DNA from: Propionivibrio sp.
GTDB taxonomy: Bacteria; Pseudomonadota; Gammaproteobacteria; Burkholderiales; Rhodocyclaceae
Assembly: GCA_016705685.1 (NCBI GenBank)
Contig: JADJLB010000010.1
Location: forward strand, 248,001-312,000
Direction of reading: 5' to 3'
DNA: 64,000 nucleotides
The notes below the pieces were generated by a model. The model saw nothing but the letters and a program-made list of their open reading frames with translations, made no database searches and was not told the DNA's origin. This document shows, piece by piece, positions 1-7,703 of this stretch. The stretch's first letter is position 1, and each line of letters begins with the position of its first letter. A program made the position numbers and the translations under genes.

Positions 1-1
1 C

Positions 2-412
2 GGTACCGGCAGCGCGGCAAAAGCCCGCCCTGGGCTCAAGGAAGACGACATGTGGTTGCTCGATAATGCAAAAAGCATTCCGTCGGCCTTGATGAACGCC
101 GCCTCGGCAGGCTGGGATCTGGCCTGCCGCATATTGGGCGAGTGTCGCCATGGCGGCCCCATCGATCGCGAGGTTGGCGATCTGGTCGCCGCGCCGGATT
201 CACAAACCTGGACCGGCACCAAGCAATTCGCTTATGTGCGCTATGACCCCGACGTGTCGCGCGAGGGACTGTTTGCCCTGGGACTGAAGGACATCGATCC
301 GGCCCGGGTGCAGCTCATGGATTCGGTCAAGTTCATCACTGGAATTCATCGCGTCGGCGAAGCCTACGCCGCAGCGCATGTCAATCTCGACCATTTCAAG
401 GGGTTTGTCTGA
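2..412 (+). CDS. Patatin-like phospholipase, C-terminal part (5' end outside window)
   Basis: The frame is open from the left edge with no start, so this is the 3' end of a longer gene; 136 residues are visible. They resemble the C-terminal part of bacterial patatin-like phospholipases, with segments such as NAKSIPSALM, DREVGDL and YVRYDPDVS. Patatin enzymes cleave acyl chains from membrane lipids and act as membrane-damaging effectors in several anti-phage systems. The catalytic GxSxG serine and DGG/A aspartate would lie upstream of the window, so activity cannot be judged. The stop overlaps the next start as TGATG, which implies translational coupling to the TPR protein. The family call is from memory of homologues. 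Confidence 0.7.
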   Translation, partial: GTGSAAKARPGLKEDDMWLLDNAKSIPSALMNAASAGWDLACRILGECRHGGPIDREVGDLVAAPDSQTWTGTKQFAYVRYDPDVSREGLFALGLKDIDPARVQLMDSVKFITGIHRVGEAYAAAHVNLDHFKGFV

Positions 413-1812
413 TGCCTACCTGTTTCGTTGTGCAGGGTTTCGGCAAAAAAACCGATTTCACCGACGGGCGCGTACTGGATCTCGATGCGTCGTATGCCAT
501 TATCAAGGAAGGGGTAGAAGCTGCAGGACTGGAATGCCTGCGCGCGGACGAAATCCCGCATTCCGGCACCATCGACGTACCGATGTACAAGCAGTTGCTG
601 CATGCCGATCTGGTTATTGCTGACTTGTCGACCTACAACGTCAACGCCGCATTCGAACTGGGCATACGCTATGGCTTGCGCCCGAGAGCAACGATCATCG
701 TCGCCGAAGAGGACTTCAAGAATCCTTTCGATGTGGGCCACATCGTGATCCAGCGCTACAAGCATCTGGGTGAAGATATTGGCGCGAAGGAGGCCAAGCG
801 TTTTCGCGACGATCTGAAGCAGGCGATTACGGACATTCTGGCCACTGCCGAGACCGACAGCCCAGTCTATACCTTTCTGCCCGACCTGACGCCACCCTGT
901 GTGCCACCCGGGGGTGGCCAAACCGCGATGCCTGCCGCGTCGCCTCGCGCGCTCGCTCCCGCACCCGACCCGCGGGCCCAAGGCGGGGCAGCGATACGCT
1001 TCGATGAGACGATGGCCGGCACGGCGATCTTCAAGGTCGGCCAGTACGCCACCACTGGATCGGCAGACACGCCTCCGCAGATTTCCGCCAAGGCCAATCT
1101 TGATCAAGCCCAGGCCAAGCTGCTGTCCGGCGATTTTATCGGCGCCAGCCAGCTGTTGAGGGACCTGCATCAACAGCGTCCCAATGATAGTTTTGTCGTT
1201 CAGCAACTGGCCCTGTCCACCTACAAGTCCGGTCAACCCACTCCCGAAGCCGCGCTGACTGCGGCCAGGAATATACTTCTGACCTTAAATCCGGAGACCA
1301 CCAACGATCCGGAAACCCTCGGTCTGTGGGGCGCCATTCACAAACGCCTTTGGGAAATCACGCGTCAGGATGTCGACCTGAGCGAGAGCATCGAGGCTTA
1401 TGGACGGGGTTTCCAGCTCAAGCAGGATTATTACAACGGCATCAATCTGGCCTTTCTCCTGGAACTTCGAGCCTTGCTGGCCTTGAAGGCGGGCGACAGA
1501 AACGAAGGCCTGACCGATTCCGTCCTGGCGGGACGCGTCCGGCGCGATGTCATCAGATACACCGAACCGCTGATAACCAAGGATTACGATTACGGCGACG
1601 ACAAGCGTTACTGGATCCTGGCGACCCTGTGGGAAGCTGAAGTGGGGCTGGGAAATTCCGCTGCCGCCGCAAACTGGGAAGCCCAGGCGCGCGCCTTGAA
1701 CAGGGCGGACTGGATGATCGAAACAACCCAGGTTCAGATCAAAGCCCTGAAAACCATGCAAGAGGAAATTGCCCAGCGCCTGGGCCAAAATCCGGGCAAC
1801 CCCGTTCCTTGA
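412..1812 (+). CDS. TIR/deoxyribosyltransferase-like domain plus TPR-type scaffold (TRAFs-binding/TPR-S-like)
   Basis: 466 residues. Residues 1-135 look like the nucleoside deoxyribosyltransferase/TIR-like fold: an opening VVQGFG strand, then ADLVIADLS and NVNAAFELG with Glu82 where the superfamily carries its conserved glutamate. A Pro/Ala-rich linker (about 150-200) leads to a helical TPR-like half (about 225-455). This layout matches proteins annotated as TRAFs-binding domain-containing, the prokaryotic relatives of the ASK1/MAP3K scaffold. Published comparative genomics calls this scaffold TPR-S and predicts that it senses NAD-derived signals. The gene overlaps the upstream patatin gene by one base. 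Sensor or signal generator for the neighbouring effectors is an inference. ATG start is at the overlap. Confidence 0.7.
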   Translation: MPTCFVVQGFGKKTDFTDGRVLDLDASYAIIKEGVEAAGLECLRADEIPHSGTIDVPMYKQLLHADLVIADLSTYNVNAAFELGIRYGLRPRATIIVAEEDFKNPFDVGHIVIQRYKHLGEDIGAKEAKRFRDDLKQAITDILATAETDSPVYTFLPDLTPPCVPPGGGQTAMPAASPRALAPAPDPRAQGGAAIRFDETMAGTAIFKVGQYATTGSADTPPQISAKANLDQAQAKLLSGDFIGASQLLRDLHQQRPNDSFVVQQLALSTYKSGQPTPEAALTAARNILLTLNPETTNDPETLGLWGAIHKRLWEITRQDVDLSESIEAYGRGFQLKQDYYNGINLAFLLELRALLALKAGDRNEGLTDSVLAGRVRRDVIRYTEPLITKDYDYGDDKRYWILATLWEAEVGLGNSAAAANWEAQARALNRADWMIETTQVQIKALKTMQEEIAQRLGQNPGNPVP

Positions 1813-1833
1813 CCGCGCCTAAAGGACAATACG

Positions 1834-1863
1834 ATGTCATCCCAGTTCGGCATCGCTACCTGA
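1834..1863 (+). other. Possible nine-codon leader ORF with a good Shine-Dalgarno
   Basis: In the 70-base gap before the membrane-protein gene, AAAGGA is followed seven bases later by an ATG that opens MSSQFGIAT and then stops at TGA. The gene that follows has no evident Shine-Dalgarno before its ATG at 1883. This short frame could be a leader peptide that feeds ribosomes to the next gene, or the remnant of an older start. It is in a different frame from the downstream gene. Confidence 0.3.
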
Positions 1864-1882
1864 GTTAGATCATCTACAGCCT

Positions 1883-3451
1883 ATGCTTCCATCCGGAGCC
1901 GTCTTCTTTATTCTGATCAGCGCCGTGCTGCTGGCCGCAATATTGGCCTGGGTGGTGGCCGCCCTCTACCAGCGCGGCATGCTGGCATTGATGCGCGGCG
2001 GCTCAACTCCTGCGAGTGCAGTGCCTATAGCCGCCAGCGTCACGCCCCCTGACGCCCACCCGATTCCCCAGGCCAGCGCTGGCCGGGCCAAACTGGCAGC
2101 CAACCGACAGGCCACGATTCGGCTGATGCTCGTTTTAAGCGGAATTTCCCTGCTGATCGCACTGACTCAATCCTTGCTCGCCCTGCTTTTTGTCTACGGC
2201 GAAGGCGAGTTGCGGCTGAGCCGCGTGCTGTTGTTGGGCGCGGTTTATGCGTGGCCGATGGTGCTGGCCTGGGGTCTGGCGCGGTGCTGGTCGTGGTTAC
2301 GCGTCCTGGGCGGCATAGGCGCGTATATGGCGGCCATGCTGATGCTGGTCATGGCGCGTTCCACCGAGGCTCAAACCCTGGCCTCCGTGAGTTCCTGGCT
2401 GGGCAGCCAGGTGGCCATACCTATGACAATCGCTTTGCTGATCGGCGCCAGCGGCCGGATTCGCGCCGTGGCGCCTTATCTACTGCCACCGACCCTGCTA
2501 CTCACGGGCTCGTCTGTACTGACCCTGCAAATCATGGCGCAAGGCTCGCCGGATCCCGCCCCTTGGGTCATGGGCCTGGTGCACATACTCGGCGCGTACC
2601 CTACGCTGTTTCTGTTCGCCATCGGGCCATGGCTCATCCTCTCGTGGCCGGTATTCATTCTGGGTAAATGGCTAGCCAGCGCCTATCGTGCCAAACGATT
2701 TTCCGATCTTATTTATTTGATCGCCACCTACTGGTTTCTGATCCTTTTCGCCAGCGCCCTGACTGCCATGGAGAGCGTGGGCTGGCTGGCGTTTGTCGAG
2801 CTTCTGGCTTTGCTGTGGCTCCCCCTGGTATTGCTCTGTCTGCGCAATGCATTGAAACCACCACCGGGTCCACCCACCCTTCTCGTTCTGCGCGTCTTCC
2901 AGCGCGACGCCCAGGTCGAACGCTTATTCGATCAGGTCATCGAGCGCTGGCGCCTGACCGGCAACACCGTGCTGATCGCCGGCACCGATCTGCTCAGCCG
3001 GACCCTGGACCCGGACGACCTGTTCATCTATCTCAACGGTGCCCTGGCCGAACGCTTTATCGCCCGTCCGGACCAGGTCAACGAGCGCCTCAATGGATTC
3101 GACTGGTTGCCCGATCCGGACGGGCGCTACCGGATCAACGAGTGTTATTGCTTCGACAGCACCTGGCAAATCGCTCTCAACATCCTGGTGGCGCGTGCCG
3201 ACGTCGTTCTCATGGACTTGCGCGGGTTTCACGCCGAAAACCACGGCTGCCGCTACGAATTGGGTGTGCTGGCTCGCGACAGCCACCTGCACCGAGTGGT
3301 TTTGCTGTACGACCGCGTCACGGACCGTGCCGAAGCTCAATCCGAAATCGATGAGCCGGCAGCCGGACGCTTCACCTGGTTGTCCGCTGACCGCATGGAC
3401 AGCACGATGGCCCACCGGGTGCTGTCGGCCTTGTTTGACCCGGTGGACTGA
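1883..3451 (+). CDS. Multi-pass membrane protein with C-terminal Rossmann/TIR-like domain
   Basis: 522 residues. About ten hydrophobic segments fill residues 5-330, with a short polar Pro/Ala-rich loop around 45-70. Residues 335-522 form a soluble domain with alternating strands and helices: TLLVLRVF, TVLIAG, ADVVLMDLRGF, GCRYELG (Glu459) and RVVLLYD. The pattern of a strand ending VVLMDLRGF followed by xxxYELG resembles the deoxyribosyltransferase/TIR-like superfamily and parallels the N-terminus of the preceding protein. I do not recognise a named family. The ATG lacks a clear ribosome-binding site. The stop is three bases before the next start, so the two are almost certainly co-translated. 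It is probably a membrane-embedded sensor or effector of this cluster. Confidence 0.65.
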   Translation: MLPSGAVFFILISAVLLAAILAWVVAALYQRGMLALMRGGSTPASAVPIAASVTPPDAHPIPQASAGRAKLAANRQATIRLMLVLSGISLLIALTQSLLALLFVYGEGELRLSRVLLLGAVYAWPMVLAWGLARCWSWLRVLGGIGAYMAAMLMLVMARSTEAQTLASVSSWLGSQVAIPMTIALLIGASGRIRAVAPYLLPPTLLLTGSSVLTLQIMAQGSPDPAPWVMGLVHILGAYPTLFLFAIGPWLILSWPVFILGKWLASAYRAKRFSDLIYLIATYWFLILFASALTAMESVGWLAFVELLALLWLPLVLLCLRNALKPPPGPPTLLVLRVFQRDAQVERLFDQVIERWRLTGNTVLIAGTDLLSRTLDPDDLFIYLNGALAERFIARPDQVNERLNGFDWLPDPDGRYRINECYCFDSTWQIALNILVARADVVLMDLRGFHAENHGCRYELGVLARDSHLHRVVLLYDRVTDRAEAQSEIDEPAAGRFTWLSADRMDSTMAHRVLSALFDPVD

Positions 3452-3454
3452 TCG

Positions 3455-4396
3455 ATGGCTGGCCTATTTATCAGCTATCGACGCAACGACCAGCCCGGTT
3501 TTGCCGGACGCCTCGCCGATGCCCTGGAAGAGGCCTTCGGAAGAGACAATGTCTTTCGCGATGTCGAGGATATACACCCCGGCGACGATTTCGTCCTGAC
3601 CATCCAGAAGCAGCTTGGCCGTGTCAACGTGATGCTGGTGATGATTGGCCCGGCCTGGCTTACGGCGAGTAAAGACGGCGCTCGCCGACTTGACGATCCG
3701 GATGATTTTGTCCGGAGGGAAGTTCAAGTCGCGCTGGAATCGGGAATAGCGGTGCTTCCCGTTCTTGTCGATGGGGCTCTGATGCCCACTCTGGCGGATT
3801 TGCCCGACGCGATTGCTGCACTGGCCCGCCGCCAGGCATTCGTCCTCTCCGACGCCGGCTGGACAACCGACATCGCCCGTCTGGTGGCTTACGTCAGGCC
3901 ACTACTCAACGCCCGGAATCAGGGCGCCTTGCGGCCGAAGCGCGTGGCCTGGGTTGTGGCCATCGGAGTTCTGATCATTGGGCTTGTGGCCCTGATTGCG
4001 ATGGAATCGCGAACGGTTTCATCCGGGACGTCATCGCCTCAGAACTCGCCGGAAGGTGCTGCACTTCTGACAGGGCGCTGGACTGCTCAGGTCAAATACG
4101 ATTGGGGTGACGTACATGATGAAATTTTCGACCTGCGACTGGAGAATGGCGAAGTACATGGGACGGCCAGCTATTTGCAACTGGCGCGCACTGTGGAAGA
4201 AGGGCGGTTACAGGGCAACCGCCTGAGTTTTGTAACGCATAGCCAGGAAATGATGGGCGACTCGCCCCCCCGCGAGCAGACCCATCGTTATCGAGGAGAG
4301 GTCAAGGCGGGCGAACTGCATCTGGTGCTGGAAAGTCGTGGCGGCCTGACCACCCATACACCGGTGGAATTTACCGCGAGGCGCGTCCTGAAGTAG
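3455..4396 (+). CDS. TIR-domain protein with single membrane anchor and beta-rich tail
   Basis: 313 residues. A TIR_2-type domain occupies residues 1-150: LFISYRR start, FRDVEDI, a long helix, then LVMIGPAWL and DDFVRREV. Glu89 sits where TIR NADases carry the catalytic glutamate. A hydrophobic segment near 163-183 follows, then a beta-rich domain (about 205-313) with lipocalin-like alternation that would be periplasmic if the TIR domain is cytosolic. TIR domains of this type commonly hydrolyse NAD or make cyclic ADP-ribose isomers in bacterial immunity; activity here is inferred. It is the last gene of the plus-strand cluster. Its TIR domain is clearly similar to the one encoded near 54 kb. 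Confidence 0.85.
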   Translation: MAGLFISYRRNDQPGFAGRLADALEEAFGRDNVFRDVEDIHPGDDFVLTIQKQLGRVNVMLVMIGPAWLTASKDGARRLDDPDDFVRREVQVALESGIAVLPVLVDGALMPTLADLPDAIAALARRQAFVLSDAGWTTDIARLVAYVRPLLNARNQGALRPKRVAWVVAIGVLIIGLVALIAMESRTVSSGTSSPQNSPEGAALLTGRWTAQVKYDWGDVHDEIFDLRLENGEVHGTASYLQLARTVEEGRLQGNRLSFVTHSQEMMGDSPPREQTHRYRGEVKAGELHLVLESRGGLTTHTPVEFTARRVLK

Positions 4397-4454
4397 TGCC
4401 TGGAGGCGTCGAACGCCCGGACGCGGCATGGGGCAAAGATGACGACGTTGCCGT

Positions 4455-5774
4455 TCAGGCGGCCTCGCCCTTAACCAGCCCCTCCGGAGGTTGCAGCCTG
4501 GTCAGCAACACCTTGTCGACGCGGTTCTTGTCCATGTCGACGACCTCAAAGCGACAGTTTGCCACCTCGAACTGATCTGTCACGATGGGAATCCGACCAA
4601 GAACATACATGACCAGCCCTCCCAGCGTATTGAATGCATTTTCGTCTTCGCCTGGCAACACGTCGTCAATACCGATCACCGATTTGAGGCGCTCGATCGC
4701 CACACTGCCGTCGATCAAGAACGAACCGTCGGCGCGTTCGACGATGTCCTGTTCTTCCTGAATATCCGAGGACGGGATTTCACCGACGATCGAGGTCAGC
4801 ACATCGGTGAGCGTGACGAATCCCTGCAATTCGCCATATTCGTCGACGATCAGCGCACATTGCTGGCGCGCCTTGCGAAAGCTCTCCAGCAGGTGCGTCG
4901 TCGTTGCGCCTTCCGGAACGTACAACGGCGAACGAAGGCAACCCTCTATATCCAGCTTTTGACCCTGCAGCGCAAATTTCAGAAGATCGGCAGTGCGCAG
5001 TATGCCGACGATATGTTCCAGACCATCGCGACACACCACGACGCGCGTGTAGGCATTTTCGGACAGTCGTCGCCGAATGACGTCTTCCGGTTCGTCCAGG
5101 TCAATTACGAAAATGTCATTGCGGTGCGTCATGATCGCGCTGATGCGCTGTTCATCGAGGCGCAGCACATTGGACACGATGGCCTGTTCGCTTTCGTGAA
5201 AGATGCCGGCAATCGCGCCCTGACTCATCAGAACCTTGATTTCGTCGTCGGTCACTGGCGGTTCGTCGCTACGACGCGCACCAATCAAACGCAGCAACAC
5301 GCCGGACGACAAGGAGAGCAGCCAAGCCAAAGGCCTGGTCATCCGCGCCAGCACGTTCATCGGTTTGGCCACCAAGCAGGCGATTGTCTCCGGTGCCAGC
5401 AATCCCAAGCGCTTCGGCACCAACTCGCCAACGACGACCGAAAAATAAGTCAAGCCGACGACGACCAGAGTGCGCGCCAGACCCTTGGCGTACGGCGCCA
5501 GCAGCACGAATTCCGCAAACCACTCGGTCAGCGGATCGGCCAGCGCACTTTCACCGATTGCACCGCTGAGAATGCCTACCGTCGTGATGCCCACCTGGAT
5601 CGTGGATAGAAAACCGGTCGGCTCGTTGGTAATGGTCAGCGCCGCCTCGGCGCCAGGGTTGCCGTCGTCCGCCAACCTTTGCAAGCGCGCACGGCGCGAG
5701 GAAAATACGGCAATCTCGGACATCGCCAGAAAGCCGTTGAAAAAAATCAGGCAAACAAGGAGTACCAGATCCAT
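4455..5774 (-). CDS. CorC/HlyC (CNNM-type) membrane protein with CBS pair
   Basis: 439 residues. The N-terminal half (about 1-195) is a DUF21/CNNM transmembrane domain starting MDLVLLVCLIFF with several hydrophobic helices. A CBS-domain pair follows (about 205-335, including GFVTLTDVLTSIVGEI), then a C-terminal CorC_HlyC domain (about 345-430). Members are linked to Mg2+/Co2+ efflux or homeostasis; the older haemolysin label is historical. Length is normal for the family. It lies downstream of, and in the same direction as, the TerC-family gene with a gap of about 30 bases, so the two may form a metal-ion transport operon. ATG start. Confidence 0.88.
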   Translation of the reverse strand: MDLVLLVCLIFFNGFLAMSEIAVFSSRRARLQRLADDGNPGAEAALTITNEPTGFLSTIQVGITTVGILSGAIGESALADPLTEWFAEFVLLAPYAKGLARTLVVVGLTYFSVVVGELVPKRLGLLAPETIACLVAKPMNVLARMTRPLAWLLSLSSGVLLRLIGARRSDEPPVTDDEIKVLMSQGAIAGIFHESEQAIVSNVLRLDEQRISAIMTHRNDIFVIDLDEPEDVIRRRLSENAYTRVVVCRDGLEHIVGILRTADLLKFALQGQKLDIEGCLRSPLYVPEGATTTHLLESFRKARQQCALIVDEYGELQGFVTLTDVLTSIVGEIPSSDIQEEQDIVERADGSFLIDGSVAIERLKSVIGIDDVLPGEDENAFNTLGGLVMYVLGRIPIVTDQFEVANCRFEVVDMDKNRVDKVLLTRLQPPEGLVKGEAA

Positions 5775-5807
5775 TTATCTATTCATAACTACGGGATGAT
5801 CGATTGT

Positions 5808-6569
5808 TCAGTCCGACGTCTTGTGACCATAGGGTTCGTGAAGGTGCACGGGTTCCGTGCGTTTTTTTCGCAAACGGAGATTGAGCATTTCAACGCCAAG
5901 CGAAAATGCCATGGCAAAGTAAATGTAGGCTTTAGGCACATGGTGTCCGAGACCATCGGCAACAAGCGTCATACCGACCAGTAATAGAAACGAGAGCGCC
6001 AGCATCTTGATGGTCGGATGATCCGAAACGAAGTTTCCGATACCTTTCGCAAAAAGCATCATCAGTCCGACCGACGAGACGACGGCAGCAATCATCACCG
6101 AAACGTCATTGGCCATGCCGACGGCGGTAATAATCGAATCAAGCGAGAATACCAGGTCGATGACAATGATTTGAAACACGATGGCCGATAGCGTCGACTT
6201 GACCGCCTTCCCTTCCGCGCCCTCTTCGCCTTCAAGCAACTGGTGAATTTCCTGCGTGCTTTTCCAGAGCAGGAAAAGTCCGCCGGCGATGAGAATGATG
6301 TCGCGCGGCGAAATAGGCTGCCCCAGCACATGGAACAAAGGCTCGGTTGCGCCGACGATCCAGGCCAAGACAAGCAGCAGGCCGATACGCATAAACATGG
6401 CAAAAAACAAGCCGGTCTTGCGCGCTCTTTCCCGGTCTTGCGGCGGCAACCGGTCAACCAGGATGGAGATGAAGATGATGTTGTCGATACCCAGAACCAG
6501 TTCGAGCGCTGTGAGCGTGAAGAAGGCAATCCATGCTTCAGGATCAGTCAGCAGTGACAGCATTTCCAT
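5808..6569 (-). CDS. TerC-family integral membrane protein
   Basis: About 253 residues with seven hydrophobic helices and the family signature LELVLGIDNIIF near the N-terminus, repeated as VIDLVFSLDSII in the second half. The acidic residues in these helices are the presumed metal-binding sites. TerC/YgdQ-type proteins are associated with manganese export or metal loading of exported enzymes, and more loosely with tellurite resistance. A GTG start nine bases upstream (6578) is possible, but the ATG fits homologues better; neither has a strong ribosome-binding site. The C-terminus is short and polar, with no CBS domains. Confidence 0.85.
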   Translation of the reverse strand: MEMLSLLTDPEAWIAFFTLTALELVLGIDNIIFISILVDRLPPQDRERARKTGLFFAMFMRIGLLLVLAWIVGATEPLFHVLGQPISPRDIILIAGGLFLLWKSTQEIHQLLEGEEGAEGKAVKSTLSAIVFQIIVIDLVFSLDSIITAVGMANDVSVMIAAVVSSVGLMMLFAKGIGNFVSDHPTIKMLALSFLLLVGMTLVADGLGHHVPKAYIYFAMAFSLGVEMLNLRLRKKRTEPVHLHEPYGHKTSD

Positions 6570-6638
6570 TAATTGCACCGACGAATGAAGTGCGACAGAT
6601 TGACGGAGTGATCGACCGGGCCGTCACGTATCCGGAGG

Positions 6639-6644
6639 ATTATA
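6639..6644 (-). promoter_or_regulatory. Candidate -10 element upstream of the TerC gene
   Basis: TATAAT on the minus strand, about 70 bases before the TerC-family start. The -35 region is poor; the nearest match is TTGGTC with a 19-base spacer. The leader would be about 60 bases. I looked for the yybP-ykoY manganese riboswitch often found before terC genes and did not see it. Confidence 0.4.
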
Positions 6645-6700
6645 TCAGCACCCCAAATGCACTGACCAATCCATGGACTCTTCGGGAAGGCGTCCCAGCC

Positions 6701-7684
6701 TTAGGCCGCATTGAGAACGGAACCGTCGACGGCGACGATGGCTTTGGCCTGATTGAAGTCATCGGCATAGCGGCTGGCGTAAAGGCAGCACGCCAACTGG
6801 TTGGCAACTGGCGTCGGCAAGGCGACTTCGCCCGACAGGACTCGCCGCATCCAGACCGCGGTGGATTTCGCGTCACAACTTTCGGGTAGCAGTGGCAAGG
6901 TCTTCAGGCTCTCGTGTTCGGCTTCGAACAGTATGTCGGTGACGCCATCATGCAAATGCTCAATGCGCGGACGTCGTTTGGGATTGGCATAAGGTTCGCC
7001 TTCAGTCCCGCGTAACAACAGGGCGTGCGTTCCCGATGCACTCAGCACTTCGCGCATGGTCATGAGGTAATCGGGGTGCGTGGCGGCAGCAAGCAGCAGG
7101 CCGCCACCTTTGAATGGATCGAGCATCTTGACCAGGCTGTGTGCGCTATTGCGCAACCCCAGGCGACTGCGCAAGGCTAGCTGGTTGTTCAGGCCGGGCG
7201 ATACGATGGCCAGCGGCACATAGGCCAGACCATTTTCGTCCAGCGACTGCTGGGCCTGTATCTGGCTGGTGCTCGGCATCAGGCCGAATTCACGAAGAAT
7301 CTGCGCCGTTGTCACGCGACCGTAGCCTTCGATTTGGCCATGCAGCACCACGGGAATACCGAAACGTCGCAAGAGCAGTGCCAGTAAAGGAGTTAGATTC
7401 ACGCCCTTGCGTGCGCCATTGTAGGTGGGGATGACGACCGGCCGGATACGCCCTGGCGGGCAGCGAAGCGAGTTCAAGCGCTCGTTTGCCGCCGTCAGGA
7501 ACCCCAACATCTCGTTGACGGTTTCCCCTTTGACCCGCAAGGCGATGGCAATGGCACCCAGCTCAAGATCGGCCACCCCGCCGTCGAGCACGGCACCGTA
7601 GAGCTGTTGCGATTCTTCAAGAGACATATCGCGCGCGCCTTCGCTTCCACGTGCGATTTCCCGAATGAAATGTGCGTAATTCAT
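6701..7684 (-). CDS. ybiB: DNA-binding protein YbiB (TrpD2-type glycosyltransferase-fold protein)
   Basis: 327 residues, aligning by eye along its whole length with the YbiB/TrpD2 family. These share the anthranilate phosphoribosyltransferase fold (alpha bundle at 1-70, then PTYNGARKGVNLTPLLALLL, VLHGQIEGYGRVT and LRGTEGEPYANPKRRP). They lack TrpD activity and bind nucleic acid; E. coli YbiB is LexA-regulated. It starts 19 bases after the nasA stop on the same strand, so the two genes are probably one transcript. The biological role is unclear; the link to nitrate assimilation is only contextual. Confidence 0.85.
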   Translation of the reverse strand: MNYAHFIREIARGSEGARDMSLEESQQLYGAVLDGGVADLELGAIAIALRVKGETVNEMLGFLTAANERLNSLRCPPGRIRPVVIPTYNGARKGVNLTPLLALLLRRFGIPVVLHGQIEGYGRVTTAQILREFGLMPSTSQIQAQQSLDENGLAYVPLAIVSPGLNNQLALRSRLGLRNSAHSLVKMLDPFKGGGLLLAAATHPDYLMTMREVLSASGTHALLLRGTEGEPYANPKRRPRIEHLHDGVTDILFEAEHESLKTLPLLPESCDAKSTAVWMRRVLSGEVALPTPVANQLACCLYASRYADDFNQAKAIVAVDGSVLNAA

Positions 7685-7703
7685 GACGCCCTCGCAAGAG
7701 TTT

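Noticed and set aside
6579-6700. Manganese (yybP-ykoY) riboswitch upstream of the TerC-family gene
   Set aside because: The leader is only about 60 bases and none of the conserved loops were seen.
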